Source of the DNA: Rubellicoccus peritrichatus
Lineage (GTDB): Bacteria > Verrucomicrobiota > Verrucomicrobiia > Opitutales > Cerasicoccaceae
Direction: 5' to 3'
Length of the DNA: 64,000 nt
NCBI RefSeq assembly: GCF_033100135.1
Contig: NZ_CP136920.1
Coordinates: 3,591,001-3,655,000 of the forward strand
Shown here: positions 35,768-45,722 of the stretch, piece by piece
Layout: every line of letters starts with the position of its first letter
How positions within the stretch are numbered: position 1 is the first letter of the stretch
The notes under the pieces: generated by a model
Seen by the model: only the letters and a program-made list of their open reading frames with translations
Databases searched by the model: none
What the model was told of the DNA's origin: nothing
Translations under genes and position numbers: made by a program

Positions 35768-38700
35768 TCAGTTAACGAGGTTTGTCTGTTTTCTCTTAGA
35801 GAAAACCGCACCAACTTCATTTCTGTTGAGTGATTTATTGTAAATGGTTATGTCCTGTAAGGTGGCATCAAGACCTACGAAGAGCTCCAGATCCTCAACG
35901 TGAGCGGTTCGGGCCATTTCTGTTTTGGGAGCCCAGCTACGCAATTCGCCATTTATATAGAGTTCAACTTTATTGCTGTAAACAATGGCAACATGAACCC
36001 ATTTTCCTTTATCGGCACCAACTTTACGAAGATCAAATTCTGCGTTATCCGAGCCGCGAAAGTATCTCGATTGCATACTATAATGTCTGAGGCGGCTCTC
36101 CGGGTGGGAGCCCCAACTGCTGTCGATTATTGCTACATCCTTCGGGTTATTGACTTTCATCCAAAAAGCCAGAGTGAATGCATCATTTGGACTCGGTATG
36201 CCTTCAACAATGATTTTTGACTCGCCTCCATTGAGTTTTATGGCCGGACCATTTTCTGTTTTTATAATCTCACTAGAACGCAAAATTGCACTAACTCCGT
36301 CGCCGATAACTTCAAGGTTTTCACCATTTTTCAGTTTCGGATTGATCTGGGCAACAACTCTTCCGTCATCGCTAGTTTTTGTATCCACTGGGCGCGCAAA
36401 ACTACCAATGTTTGCGTTTTGATAGGTATCACTTCCTGGAACTTTGATACGTAAAGTAGGTTTACTTCCTGTTAAGCGAAGGGTGAAATGATGCCAGCCA
36501 CGGTCTAGTTCTATTGCCGCAGGAAGTGAAGGTGCAGCTACGCTGTTGCGGACAATTTCATGGCCATCGATTATCAATTGATTGCCGCCATTACGATCTA
36601 ATTGGAATTTGTAGATACCATATGTGTCAGCAAAGAAATAACCTGTGTATTCGTCGATACGACCTGCTGTGTTGTTCGAGTCAATCACCAAGGTTGCTTG
36701 GCTGGAATAAGGCTTTTCGCCACTCACATCAAAATGATCCAGTGGATATCCGTTTGGTGGCATCATGCGATAGCGATTGCTTCTATCGTAACTCTGCTTA
36801 ATCAAACCCGTCTTTGTATTTGAGATCGCAACTGCTTTACCGATAGGCACAGCTTTCTTCGGTTGTGGTTTGAGGCCATTCTTTGGACTCTTCAGAGAAC
36901 TATTTGATATCGGTAAGTATTGATCCGAGCCTGGGCTCATCATCGCGACATCGATTACATAATTTTCCTCACGTTCTCCTTTCCAGAAGACTGGATCTGT
37001 TACTGTGAGCTTGACTGGATGGCTGCCTGCTTTCAGAGCGACCTGTCCGTAGCGATCCTTTTGCGAAAGTCCGTAAGGGCCAGTGACTGACATTACAGAT
37101 TGGTCCCCAATTGTGAATACGATTGGGCCGCATGCATTGACACGGAAATTGTATATGCCATCGGTTGGGACAGTGATGATGCCTGAAAAGTTATAATAGG
37201 CTTTCATCATTTCAGTGGCCTCCGTTACTGGATCAACTTTAGGGATGTCGAAGTTATCCGTCCTGAAGGAGTCCAATGGCTTATAGTCTGCCAACACCGG
37301 CATCATATTTTTCTTACCGGTGAAAATGCCTGTTTTTTCATCGAATATAGTGCGACGGATTTCAAACACATCACATGCAAGACCTGCAGCCAGCTTAGCT
37401 GCATCTGTCTTAACGGGTTGCTCCAACGATTGGTCTAATAACTCAATTTTTAGTGTGTTTGATCCATTATCTTTCTGGTGTGGCCAGAAACGAGCAAAGG
37501 TTCGTGCTTTAAAGGTTGATGTTTTGTTTACAGTTACAGGTCCGTTATAGAGTGGAGACGACATAGTCGGCTCAGAGCCATCAAGTGTGTAGTTAATCGC
37601 ACTGCCCAGTTGAGGCTGCTCCAGTGCCACAGTAATTTCCTTATTGAAAACTATTTCACGAACTTCGTCATTGAGATTGCGGTCGGGGGTCCACCCGAGT
37701 GTCGTTGCAAGCTTGGGAGTTGGTGGGCCGTAAGCAATTGAACCGGCACGTTGTCCATTGCGTTCAACAGTGAAGACTGTGCGTTCTCGGTCTGTTTCAC
37801 CAAATGTGTAGACATCCGTATTGTCTCCAACCGAAACGGTTAGTTGAGTGCGGTCATCGTTCCAAGAGGTGACAGGGAGCATGTCTCCATGGCGGAACGG
37901 AAAGAGCAGGACTCGGAATTCAGGATCTACTGCTTTTGCCGGAATGATTACACGTGCCGGGCCATAAGATTTTTCAAAGCTTGGCTGAGGATAGGCAAAA
38001 GTGCTGTTTCGCCACAGGGTGCGAACCAATAGCATGGGGTCGCCTTTTTTCGGTTTGTATTCTGATTTTAAGCCGTAGCGATTGACACGCTCAACTTTTG
38101 TATCAGCGAGGCCCAGTATGATATCGGTTGTCCGATTGTCTGGCATACCCTTTTGAAGGTAGCGACCACGAACACTACTATCCGCGCTCATCATCACGAC
38201 GTCAGGGCTGAGTGTGAAGCACCAGTCGTATTGGCGCTCCTGCTCATCCTTACGGATATCATCAATGACTAATGCATAAGGCTTTTCTCCTTTTGCTAGA
38301 TGCAAAGTGCGGAATGCGTGGTCGATATTGTTCCATACCTCATACATTTCAGGCCCACGGGTTTCCCCGTGCCAATTCCCCCAGTCAAGGCCGGCGTAGC
38401 CATCCTGGTACTCTTTCATGTGATCCTGGAAGGGTAATTCCCATTTGCGATTCATGTTCATACCATGACGACCAAATGCACCCATATGGAACCCAGCTTC
38501 CTCCAAAAGAGGGTGCCACAGGTAAAACATTTTTTCGTGTTTGCGCCAGTTATACTGGTCCGTGTTGTCCGATATGAATGTGGTGCCTTGATCTGTATCG
38601 GTCACAGCCATCAGTTCTGCCGCGACTGGGCTGTAAATACCGGCATAGCCGTCTACGAGAACCGTGTTACGGAAGTATGAATCCATGTACCATAGAGAAC

Positions 38701-40321
38701 GTGCACTCCATTCAATGCCGTCGGCGAGCAGATTGAAGTCACCGGCTTCCGGGGTTTCGTGTCCAGCAGAGTAAACATCACTGCGGGCTTCGTAGTGTAT
38801 GGAAAGCGCGTCCTTATCCCAGGATGATCGTGACATGCCCACACCGCGTGCCAGATCTGTCCAGACAGGGGAATGTTCGGTAAGCTCTTTAGGGAGGCCC
38901 TGTAGATCATAATCAACAACAGTCCCGTCCGGATTTCTAAGGCCATCGGTTGCTGTCATCAACATGACATCACGGTGGGTGTATCGAATACGAGGTGTTG
39001 GCAGTTTTTCCTTCGGATCGGTTCCAGCGGCCCCAAGGCCTTGGGCACGCATGGAGGATTTGTAGAATAAATCAACGATTGGATCGGCAGGGTAGTAGTG
39101 CTTCATAACGAATGCCCAGTTGAAGAACTGGTCCATCCACGGCCCGCTGCCGCGACCCATCCACCAGAAGCGATCTTCGTTCAGACCGTCTCCGATTGGG
39201 GCAACTTCCTTGGAGCCTGCGTAGCGCTGGTAGACATTATTAATATCCATGACTTTACCCCAGACCATGAGTTGCAAATGATTATGGCGTAGCAAATCCT
39301 TATTCAAGCGACGCCCCATCGCAATGGTTGCACGTTCGGGGAGGAAGCCCTTGCATTTTTCATGAAGCATGCCGCCGAGTGAGATGTCGTAGGTTAGTTT
39401 GTTGCGGACTGAGATTGCGTACTGTTCGAGCAAACGATCGTCGGGTGCGCCTTCTTCTCCTTCAATTGCCAGAGACAGAAGAATGAAGTCTTCGCCCATG
39501 CTCATATGATTGTTGATGAACATGTTTCCTGGTAGTTCCATGCCAGCGGTATAGCGATCGTTAACCAGTTTTGAAATAACCCTGCGAACGAGGGTGCGTT
39601 CCTCCTCTGTCATGTAATCGTAGAGGTAATCATAGTTAGAAAGATCACTATTGAAGAGGTGTCCGGAGGATTGGCGGTCACCATCGCTGGCAAATTCAAC
39701 ACTATCCTTTGCCAGTTCTTTGATTAACTCTGATCCACCTCGCTCGTAAACATCTCGATAGAATTCTCCACCAACTTTTTTCACTGAAGTACGAGAGTAG
39801 TAATACCAGTTGTCCCGGATAGGTTCCATCGTCGGATGCGTATTCATGAGATCCACCATTGGCTCGATGAACTTGGCACCAGCCACTAGTTTTTCAGCGG
39901 CTTTACGGCCTAGCTCCTTGTCGTCGGTTACCAGTGCTTGCAGGCCCATGCTCAGCATGTCGCCTTTTTGGGCCAAGGCCTGCACATCGTTCCAAATGAT
40001 ACGAAAATAGCGGTCGGCCTCGTCTCCTTTTGCAACCTGCTTTTTAATCCGCTCAATATCCTGTGGACTCATCAGCACACGAGGATGAACGCCAGGCGGT
40101 GGGATAGGCGTGAGCCGTTTCGAGTCAAACCCCTCTTCATCAGTTAGATAATGGTAAGGCACATCGGGTAGTGGGCCAATGTCCTCAGCGAGTTGACCAC
40201 TCAGGACATATTCTGCGTCCGGTGTGAAGCGCCCTCGATATTCTTCTTGGGCGTTAAGTTGGGGCAGCGTTGAAACGAAGGCAATCGCGGCCAGGGGGAT
40301 GGATTTCGAGATATTGTACAT
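35768..40321 (-). CDS. Giant secreted heparinase II/III-like protein, paralogue 1 (PA14-like and LamG tail)
   Basis: About 1517 residues from the ATG at 40321. That start is chosen because GAGGAG lies 3 nt upstream on the coding strand and a signal peptide follows (MYNISKSIPLAAIAF...LNAQ); the longer frame to 40414 would bury it. Order: N-terminal EYRGRFTPDAEYVLSGQLA block, alpha/alpha toroid and beta-sandwich of the heparinase II/III type (to about 830), a chitobiase C-terminal-like domain (INYTLDGSEPTMSSPLYNG), two PA14-like domains and a C-terminal LamG. The usual beta-domain H-x-H-x-D motif reads GHETPE (H521), so the second His and the Asp are changed to Thr and Glu. The 49215 gene has the same architecture. 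Likely an extracellular or periplasmic lyase; substrate unknown. Confidence 0.85.
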   Translation of the reverse strand: MYNISKSIPLAAIAFVSTLPQLNAQEEYRGRFTPDAEYVLSGQLAEDIGPLPDVPYHYLTDEEGFDSKRLTPIPPPGVHPRVLMSPQDIERIKKQVAKGDEADRYFRIIWNDVQALAQKGDMLSMGLQALVTDDKELGRKAAEKLVAGAKFIEPMVDLMNTHPTMEPIRDNWYYYSRTSVKKVGGEFYRDVYERGGSELIKELAKDSVEFASDGDRQSSGHLFNSDLSNYDYLYDYMTEEERTLVRRVISKLVNDRYTAGMELPGNMFINNHMSMGEDFILLSLAIEGEEGAPDDRLLEQYAISVRNKLTYDISLGGMLHEKCKGFLPERATIAMGRRLNKDLLRHNHLQLMVWGKVMDINNVYQRYAGSKEVAPIGDGLNEDRFWWMGRGSGPWMDQFFNWAFVMKHYYPADPIVDLFYKSSMRAQGLGAAGTDPKEKLPTPRIRYTHRDVMLMTATDGLRNPDGTVVDYDLQGLPKELTEHSPVWTDLARGVGMSRSSWDKDALSIHYEARSDVYSAGHETPEAGDFNLLADGIEWSARSLWYMDSYFRNTVLVDGYAGIYSPVAAELMAVTDTDQGTTFISDNTDQYNWRKHEKMFYLWHPLLEEAGFHMGAFGRHGMNMNRKWELPFQDHMKEYQDGYAGLDWGNWHGETRGPEMYEVWNNIDHAFRTLHLAKGEKPYALVIDDIRKDEQERQYDWCFTLSPDVVMMSADSSVRGRYLQKGMPDNRTTDIILGLADTKVERVNRYGLKSEYKPKKGDPMLLVRTLWRNSTFAYPQPSFEKSYGPARVIIPAKAVDPEFRVLLFPFRHGDMLPVTSWNDDRTQLTVSVGDNTDVYTFGETDRERTVFTVERNGQRAGSIAYGPPTPKLATTLGWTPDRNLNDEVREIVFNKEITVALEQPQLGSAINYTLDGSEPTMSSPLYNGPVTVNKTSTFKARTFARFWPHQKDNGSNTLKIELLDQSLEQPVKTDAAKLAAGLACDVFEIRRTIFDEKTGIFTGKKNMMPVLADYKPLDSFRTDNFDIPKVDPVTEATEMMKAYYNFSGIITVPTDGIYNFRVNACGPIVFTIGDQSVMSVTGPYGLSQKDRYGQVALKAGSHPVKLTVTDPVFWKGEREENYVIDVAMMSPGSDQYLPISNSSLKSPKNGLKPQPKKAVPIGKAVAISNTKTGLIKQSYDRSNRYRMMPPNGYPLDHFDVSGEKPYSSQATLVIDSNNTAGRIDEYTGYFFADTYGIYKFQLDRNGGNQLIIDGHEIVRNSVAAPSLPAAIELDRGWHHFTLRLTGSKPTLRIKVPGSDTYQNANIGSFARPVDTKTSDDGRVVAQINPKLKNGENLEVIGDGVSAILRSSEIIKTENGPAIKLNGGESKIIVEGIPSPNDAFTLAFWMKVNNPKDVAIIDSSWGSHPESRLRHYSMQSRYFRGSDNAEFDLRKVGADKGKWVHVAIVYSNKVELYINGELRSWAPKTEMARTAHVEDLELFVGLDATLQDITIYNKSLNRNEVGAVFSKRKQTNLVN

Positions 40322-40640
40322 TAGCTCCTCAATGGATTTGGATTGGAAATACAATCCAATCTGCTTTTCTTTAAATTTAAAAGTAGTATGGACTGTATTA
40401 TGCATTTTAAGCATCAGTCAAGCATCGAAGCAAAAACAGTGCGAAATGAGTCATCCCTTGGATCCCTATGAACCAAAATATCGGTTCACTTATGAGACGT
40501 TCTTTAAATTCTTAAGGGAGCTGAAGCGATTTAAAGTGTTCTAATTTTATATCAGCGACCGAATATGTGCATTCGAATCTCATCATTACCTGGGGATTCT
40601 ACCATATCTCGCTTTTGACTTTTTGGTAGGCAAGCTATTG
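40322..40640. other. 319-bp upstream region of heparinase paralogue 1
   Basis: No gene. It holds the 22-nt inverted repeat at 40338-40359, a TTTAAATTTAAA palindrome (40370-40381) and AT-rich sequence that probably includes the promoter. The regulator gene ends at its right border. Confidence 0.6.
40338..40359. promoter_or_regulatory. Inverted repeat TTGGATTG-N6-CAATCCAA in the leader of heparinase paralogue 1
   Basis: The perfect 8-bp arms are separated by GAAATA, 17-38 nt upstream of the start codon at 40321 and just before the GAGGAG ribosome site. It could be an operator (for example for the adjacent GntR/LacI hybrid) or an mRNA hairpin affecting translation. Confidence 0.45.
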
Positions 40641-41735
40641 TCAAGCCAGACGAGTGCTGGGTCTGATGATCAGCTCAGCCTCAATGACTTCATGGACAGG
40701 GCTGCTGCGGTGGCCTTCAATTTCATCGAGTAGCAGTTTTACTGCATGGGCACCAATTCGTTCGAAATGTTGTTCAACACTGGTGATGCCCAGTTCCTGG
40801 GCGACGACAGTGTTATCAAATGAGGCTATTGCAAGGTCTTCCGGGACTCCGATTTTATTGCGGAGGCAGGCGCGAACAATACTCAAAGCTACACGGTCAG
40901 TGACACAGAAAACGGCATCCAGTTTTTTCAATACTGCCACGACATCCTGTGGCGCTTCATCAACATGTGCATCCGACACCAATATGGGAGACATTGGCTT
41001 TAGGCCACTTACCTTCATACTTCGCTCATATTGCTGGTAACGGCGCGTGCTGTAATGACTGTCCAACGCTGATTCACTGGTGACGTAACCAATCTTTTTG
41101 TGCCCAGTTCCGATGAGGTGAGTCATGACATCGGATGTTGGTGCTCCATCGGCATTGGTTACTGTCGTGCTGTTAGTGAATTGCTGAAACTCCAACAGAG
41201 GTGTGATCACGTAAGGGATCTTTGCATCATCAAGGACTTTGATGGTCTCTGCTGTTTCACTCAGATCTTCATCTGGCCAGAGAATGAAGCCATCGACCTG
41301 TTCGCGTTCGATAAGCTTCTGGATTCGAGGTAATGTATGCGGACTTTGTGGCCCATAATTTTCAATCAAAAGGGATTGTCCGAATTCACGGCTTGCATCC
41401 TGGATGCCCTGCGCGAGAGTCGTCCCCAGAGGGCCGAGACTTGAGATGACCGCCCCGATGGTGTGGGCTCTCGGGCGCTTGAGCCGGGTAATGAATGAAC
41501 CTTTACCTGGAATGGCAATGACGCAACCGTCTTCCTTGAGCAGGTCCAGTGCTTTTTGCATTGTAACCGGCGTAACCGAGAATTCTTTTGCCATCATCGG
41601 AACGCTGGGGAGCCGATGTGTGATTTCGCCTGACATGATACGATTTTTAATCGTTCGCGCAATGGCGTAGTATTTGTTTGGGCGCGCTTCAGGCGGGGCA
41701 ATATTTAAATCATGTTCCATAGGTCTCTTGGGCAC
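40641..41735 (-). CDS. GntR/LacI hybrid transcriptional regulator (AraR-type architecture)
   Basis: A 364-residue regulator. Residues about 20-90 are a GntR winged helix (YYAIARTIKNRIMSGE, LPSVPMMAKEFSVTPVTMQK, GKGSFITR). Residues about 93-364 are a LacI/PBP-like sugar-sensing domain (TIGAVISSLG, VDGFILWPDE, the IGYVTSESALDSHYSTRRY block and a C-terminal FERIGAHAVKLLLDEI). This mix is that of B. subtilis AraR. ATG at the sixth codon (MEHDLN) is an alternative start. It sits at the divide between the leftward and rightward arms of the catabolic locus and precedes heparinase paralogue 1 on the same strand, so it is the natural candidate to control both arms (inference). Confidence 0.92.
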   Translation of the reverse strand: MPKRPMEHDLNIAPPEARPNKYYAIARTIKNRIMSGEITHRLPSVPMMAKEFSVTPVTMQKALDLLKEDGCVIAIPGKGSFITRLKRPRAHTIGAVISSLGPLGTTLAQGIQDASREFGQSLLIENYGPQSPHTLPRIQKLIEREQVDGFILWPDEDLSETAETIKVLDDAKIPYVITPLLEFQQFTNSTTVTNADGAPTSDVMTHLIGTGHKKIGYVTSESALDSHYSTRRYQQYERSMKVSGLKPMSPILVSDAHVDEAPQDVVAVLKKLDAVFCVTDRVALSIVRACLRNKIGVPEDLAIASFDNTVVAQELGITSVEQHFERIGAHAVKLLLDEIEGHRSSPVHEVIEAELIIRPSTRLA

Positions 41736-42107
41736 TTCAATGTATTATAAATTTGCTTCTTCATGTGTAATTCCCAGATTGCGGCATGCTGATGGCACTC
41801 CCATTGAAAACACAATCAACGGCTTAGTGGATCCATTGAAGTTATTTATAGCTATACCCGTCAGACTCTACCTAATGCAATATAAATCTCAATGCGCATT
41901 ATATATTAGCCTAGATTGCAGCTCTATGGGTGTTTTACGCAAAGTGCTCAAAAATACGCTTTGAACTTTTCCGTAATGATGATGCCTGGAATGTTTTAGC
42001 TCTTTAAATCTCTTACCTAGACAAAAAGATCGTTTATTTGTTTGATTTTACATCTATTATATGGTTTTATATAGTCAAGAGTGAGAATATAGGAGGTTAG
42101 CGCTGAA
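41736..42107. other. 372-bp divergent promoter region of the catabolic locus
   Basis: No gene. It lies between the GntR/LacI regulator (leftward) and the pilin-like gene (rightward). It contains a perfect palindrome AATGCGCATT (41891-41900) with a central CG and AT-rich flanks. A strong ribosome site AGGAGG is at 42091-42096. Promoters for both directions are expected here. Confidence 0.55.
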
Positions 42108-42110
42108 GTG
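42091..42110 (+). promoter_or_regulatory. AGGAGG ribosome site deciding a GTG start
   Basis: AGGAGG (42091-42096) lies 11 nt before GTG at 42108-42110. It is one of the few perfect Shine-Dalgarno sequences in the window. It favours GTG over the later ATGs at 42138 and 42171. Confidence 0.6.
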
Positions 42111-45100
42111 CGTTTGCCTTTTTGGCAATCAAATGATATGTATAAACCACCCCTTAATAATGCCGCCGGCATGAATATTTCTACAAAGCCCCACAGCAGT
42201 CTTAACAAACCCAATATCGTTTCTGGTCGATCGGGGTTTGCTCTCGTCGTTAGTCTGGTCTTAATGGGAATGATCGTTGCCCTTCTGGCTGGCCTATCCC
42301 TCCTCGTAACAGTCGAGAGCCAAACAGCCGGTGTTACCCAATCACAAGAGCAAGCACGACAAAATGCACTTCTCGGCCTCCAAGAGGCGATCGGAGAACT
42401 CCAACGCTACGCTGGCCCAGACCAACGCGTGACTGCGAGGGCAGATATTTTATCAGTTCATAATGCGCCAGGTGCTGGAGGTGTCAATGCCCCACTAGCT
42501 GGAACTGAACTTTGGACAGGTGTTTGGTATACTGCGGATGAAAATGATCCAGATAGAGAATTGGATTCAGGAGGTGGCGATGATCTAAGGAATTGGAGTT
42601 ATACTGGCAATGGTCCGACTTGGCTGATATCTGGCGTTAACTCCGATCCGACGAGCACTGCACTTGATACAAGTAACTCTGTGCTCATGGAATCGTACAC
42701 ATTTGAAGATGATACTGGTGCCCCAGTATCAAATGATGTGCGTGCTCCATTGGTTGATATTGAAACTACTTCTGGTTCGACTGGACGCTATGCTTATTGG
42801 GTCGATGATGAGGGCGTTAAAGCGAGAGCTGATTTGGTCAATCCATGGGCTGATGCAAATGCAAATACCGATTGGATTAGGAATCAGTTGAATTTTATGA
42901 CAGCACAACGTTCTGCAGTTGAGCGTATGCCTGATTTGGCAGGTGTTGCTCCGAATACAGGGGATTTTAGCAAGTTACATGATCTGTCTGCTGTTGGATC
43001 ATATCTGGGGCTAAGTGACACTGCATGGGAAGCTGCAGAAGCACGCCTTGTCGATGATGTTTCATTCAACTCTAAGTCTGTCTTGTCTGACACGCGCTTC
43101 GGAGGGTTGCGTAAGGATTTGACTGCTGCATTTGCAGACCCGAATTGGCGTGCTGGTGATTCTTCAACTGGGGATATCAGTAAAGTTGTTTTTACAGTCA
43201 AGAATGATTCTGGTCAGACAATTTGGGGTCCTCGCTGGGATCATTTGCGAGTGTATCATGATATGTACAAGCCTATTTACTGGGCAACAATGAGTGGTGA
43301 AACAGAACAGGATGCCAGTAAGTCCAGAGGGCCATTACAGCCTGATGGAGAAACAATGTTACTCAAGCTTGGCACGATTTTTCGTAGTGGATCTTCTCAA
43401 ATCAAGGGAGATAGCTTAACCTCAGCTCAAGTGACATCTGCTTCAACTGTGGAAAGGGCGGATGTGCTTCACGCACCGTTGCGTCCAGTATTACTTCGTT
43501 ATGGCACCTCATATGGCTTAACTGCTAGAGAAGTCGCAGGAAGTGACCCTCTTGATCTGGATTACGAACTGTACCTCCAGTTTTTTCCTGAAATTGTGCT
43601 GTGGAACCCTCATAATATCTCTGTTAGAAGTGGTGCATGGAGTCTTGATGGGAATATCTTTGATGCTGTCCATGACGCTGATAACGAGAAATTTTTGATT
43701 AAAGCAGATAATTCATCAGTTTGGAATTCTGAGAGGGTTGTGCCTAGCGAAAGTACTGAAAAAGAATTCAAGCCAATAATTGAAACAGCCTCAAATGTTG
43801 TTATGCAACCTGGTGAAGTAGTTCGATTTTCTTTACTGAATACTCAAGATTGGGCCAATATAAATGGCAGAAATATAATTCTATACCCAAGTGCTAATGT
43901 CGATGCGCGCATTGAGGCTAAGATTGACAATGAGTCAGGTGTCGCAATTAAAGGGGGATCTGTAATAGACTATGATTTAGGAGAGTATGTGAGGACAAAT
44001 AATTCTCATCCTGATTATTGGGACTACATGCCTACTGAGTATTCATTAAGTTCTTTACAATTCTCTGGAGGAAAGTCGCGTATATATGATGGGCAGTCTG
44101 GAGCGAGTAATGAAGTCGGCTTTAAAACAGATAACCAATCGATTTACAATCAGTCAGATCGCCCGACAAGGGCTCTCAATACATTACTATTATACACAGA
44201 ACCAGGTGTTCGACCTGTTGGCAGAAATGCTAGTGATTTAGTTGGGCAGCGACAAAAAGTTTTTGGTTTTCGTTTTTCTCGTTCAACCGCTGAGACTGAG
44301 CATGGCGCCGCATTTCCGAGTTTTACCCTTACCAATAGCGACTATGCAACTATAGGTGGATTCTCTAAGGATGGTGTAATAACGACAGATGATATCAATG
44401 CGGGCACTAAGACACTGGCTTTGGGGTGGGAGGCAACTGTAGCTGAGGCAGATCAACAAGACTTAGGGGATGAGTGGAATATCGAAACCGCTGGTAATCA
44501 GGCGTTTTATGGGGACTCCTATTCGATAAGTAATGGATCTACTCGAGTTATATTGAAAGATGTTCCGCGGCAGCCAATGGTCTCAATTGGTCAGTTTGCG
44601 AACATGAATATGAATTGGTACCTTGAGATGCAGAATTCCCCAGTGGGCAATAGTGTGCCTGCGATGCTTGTTCCAAGAGATGAGAAGGTTGATGGTAGCT
44701 ATGCCGACTACAGTTACTTAATGAATGAACAGTTATTTGATACTTATTTCTTCTCGACCGTTCCCTCTACTGACTTGGACATGACTGCCTATCCTCCATT
44801 TGCAAATTTCAATGATGATTACATCGATCAAGGACTCCCTCTGCCCAATAGTAGGTTTAGTTATTATACATCCTCTGACCCAACTGTGTCTAATGTGAGT
44901 GAACTACGTAATGTAGATACGGCAGCGGCACATTTACTCCTTAATGGTGGATTCAATATCAATTCTACGTCGGTTGAGGCATGGAAGGCATTGTTATCCA
45001 GTCTCAGTCAGCAAGACATGAGCTACGTTGATTCAAACGGAAATGTTCAAACAGTGAATAGTGCGAGTACGGGCAATCCAATTCCACGTATGGATCTGCC

Positions 45101-45710
45101 AAGAGATGAACCATACATAACCGGTTCAGGAAGTAAGACTTGGAGTAGTACGCGTAGTTTAACGGATGATGAAGTGGATCTTCTTGCAAGAGCTATTGTT
45201 GACCAGGTCAAACTTCGTGGGCCATTTCTTGGAGTGAGCGATTTTGTGAATCGAAGGCTGGAGAAGGCTGGTGATCCAGATGACTTTTCCTGGAGAGGAG
45301 CGATTGATGAAGCCATTGAGCAGTCGGGAATTAATAATGGTATAGCGACGCAGACACAGCAGTGGACAAGTGATTTTGGGAATTGGTCAGTAGACGAAGA
45401 TATGAAAGCAGGGCATGGGCAACCATCGTGGTTAACTCAAGCTGATTTTTTCAAAGTCTTTGCGCCTGTTCTTACTGCACGATCAGACACCTTTCGCATT
45501 CGTAGTTATGGTGAAACAGTTGACCCATTAACTGGAAATACTAGAGGAATGGCTTGGTGTGAAGCAATTGTGCAACGGGTGCCGAACTTTATAAATTCTG
45601 GCGATGCTGCTGAGACGCCACTTGCAAATTTAACTGAAGTCGAAAACCAACAATTTGGCAGGCGTTTTGAAATAGTATCATTTCGCTGGTTGAAAGAAAG
45701 TGAGATTTAG
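42108..45710 (+). CDS. Large pilin-like secreted protein (resembles Verru_Chthon cassette protein A)
   Basis: A 1200-residue protein with a 42-residue polar leader, then SGFALVVSLVLMGMIVALLA (about 42-61), a PilX/type IV pilin-like N-terminal helix lacking the usual Glu5. A helical stalk continues (SQEQARQNALLGLQEAIGEL), followed by a very large beta-rich body with many Asn, Asp, Ser and Tyr. The C-terminus FGRRFEIVSFRWLKESEI is typical of the Verru_Chthon cassette A family as I know it. Such proteins are usually found with B, C and D partners, which are absent here; only the small 45723 gene follows. Export through a type IV pilus/type II-like prepilin route is likely. Its place inside a polysaccharide locus suggests a surface or glycan-handling role (inference). 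GTG start as explained at the ribosome site. Confidence 0.72.
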   Translation: MRLPFWQSNDMYKPPLNNAAGMNISTKPHSSLNKPNIVSGRSGFALVVSLVLMGMIVALLAGLSLLVTVESQTAGVTQSQEQARQNALLGLQEAIGELQRYAGPDQRVTARADILSVHNAPGAGGVNAPLAGTELWTGVWYTADENDPDRELDSGGGDDLRNWSYTGNGPTWLISGVNSDPTSTALDTSNSVLMESYTFEDDTGAPVSNDVRAPLVDIETTSGSTGRYAYWVDDEGVKARADLVNPWADANANTDWIRNQLNFMTAQRSAVERMPDLAGVAPNTGDFSKLHDLSAVGSYLGLSDTAWEAAEARLVDDVSFNSKSVLSDTRFGGLRKDLTAAFADPNWRAGDSSTGDISKVVFTVKNDSGQTIWGPRWDHLRVYHDMYKPIYWATMSGETEQDASKSRGPLQPDGETMLLKLGTIFRSGSSQIKGDSLTSAQVTSASTVERADVLHAPLRPVLLRYGTSYGLTAREVAGSDPLDLDYELYLQFFPEIVLWNPHNISVRSGAWSLDGNIFDAVHDADNEKFLIKADNSSVWNSERVVPSESTEKEFKPIIETASNVVMQPGEVVRFSLLNTQDWANINGRNIILYPSANVDARIEAKIDNESGVAIKGGSVIDYDLGEYVRTNNSHPDYWDYMPTEYSLSSLQFSGGKSRIYDGQSGASNEVGFKTDNQSIYNQSDRPTRALNTLLLYTEPGVRPVGRNASDLVGQRQKVFGFRFSRSTAETEHGAAFPSFTLTNSDYATIGGFSKDGVITTDDINAGTKTLALGWEATVAEADQQDLGDEWNIETAGNQAFYGDSYSISNGSTRVILKDVPRQPMVSIGQFANMNMNWYLEMQNSPVGNSVPAMLVPRDEKVDGSYADYSYLMNEQLFDTYFFSTVPSTDLDMTAYPPFANFNDDYIDQGLPLPNSRFSYYTSSDPTVSNVSELRNVDTAAAHLLLNGGFNINSTSVEAWKALLSSLSQQDMSYVDSNGNVQTVNSASTGNPIPRMDLPRDEPYITGSGSKTWSSTRSLTDDEVDLLARAIVDQVKLRGPFLGVSDFVNRRLEKAGDPDDFSWRGAIDEAIEQSGINNGIATQTQQWTSDFGNWSVDEDMKAGHGQPSWLTQADFFKVFAPVLTARSDTFRIRSYGETVDPLTGNTRGMAWCEAIVQRVPNFINSGDAAETPLANLTEVENQQFGRRFEIVSFRWLKESEI

Positions 45711-45722
45711 AACATAAACAGT

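Noticed and set aside
40322-40414. 31-codon extension of heparinase paralogue 1
   Set aside because: It would bury the signal peptide and cover the GAGGAG site and the inverted repeat.
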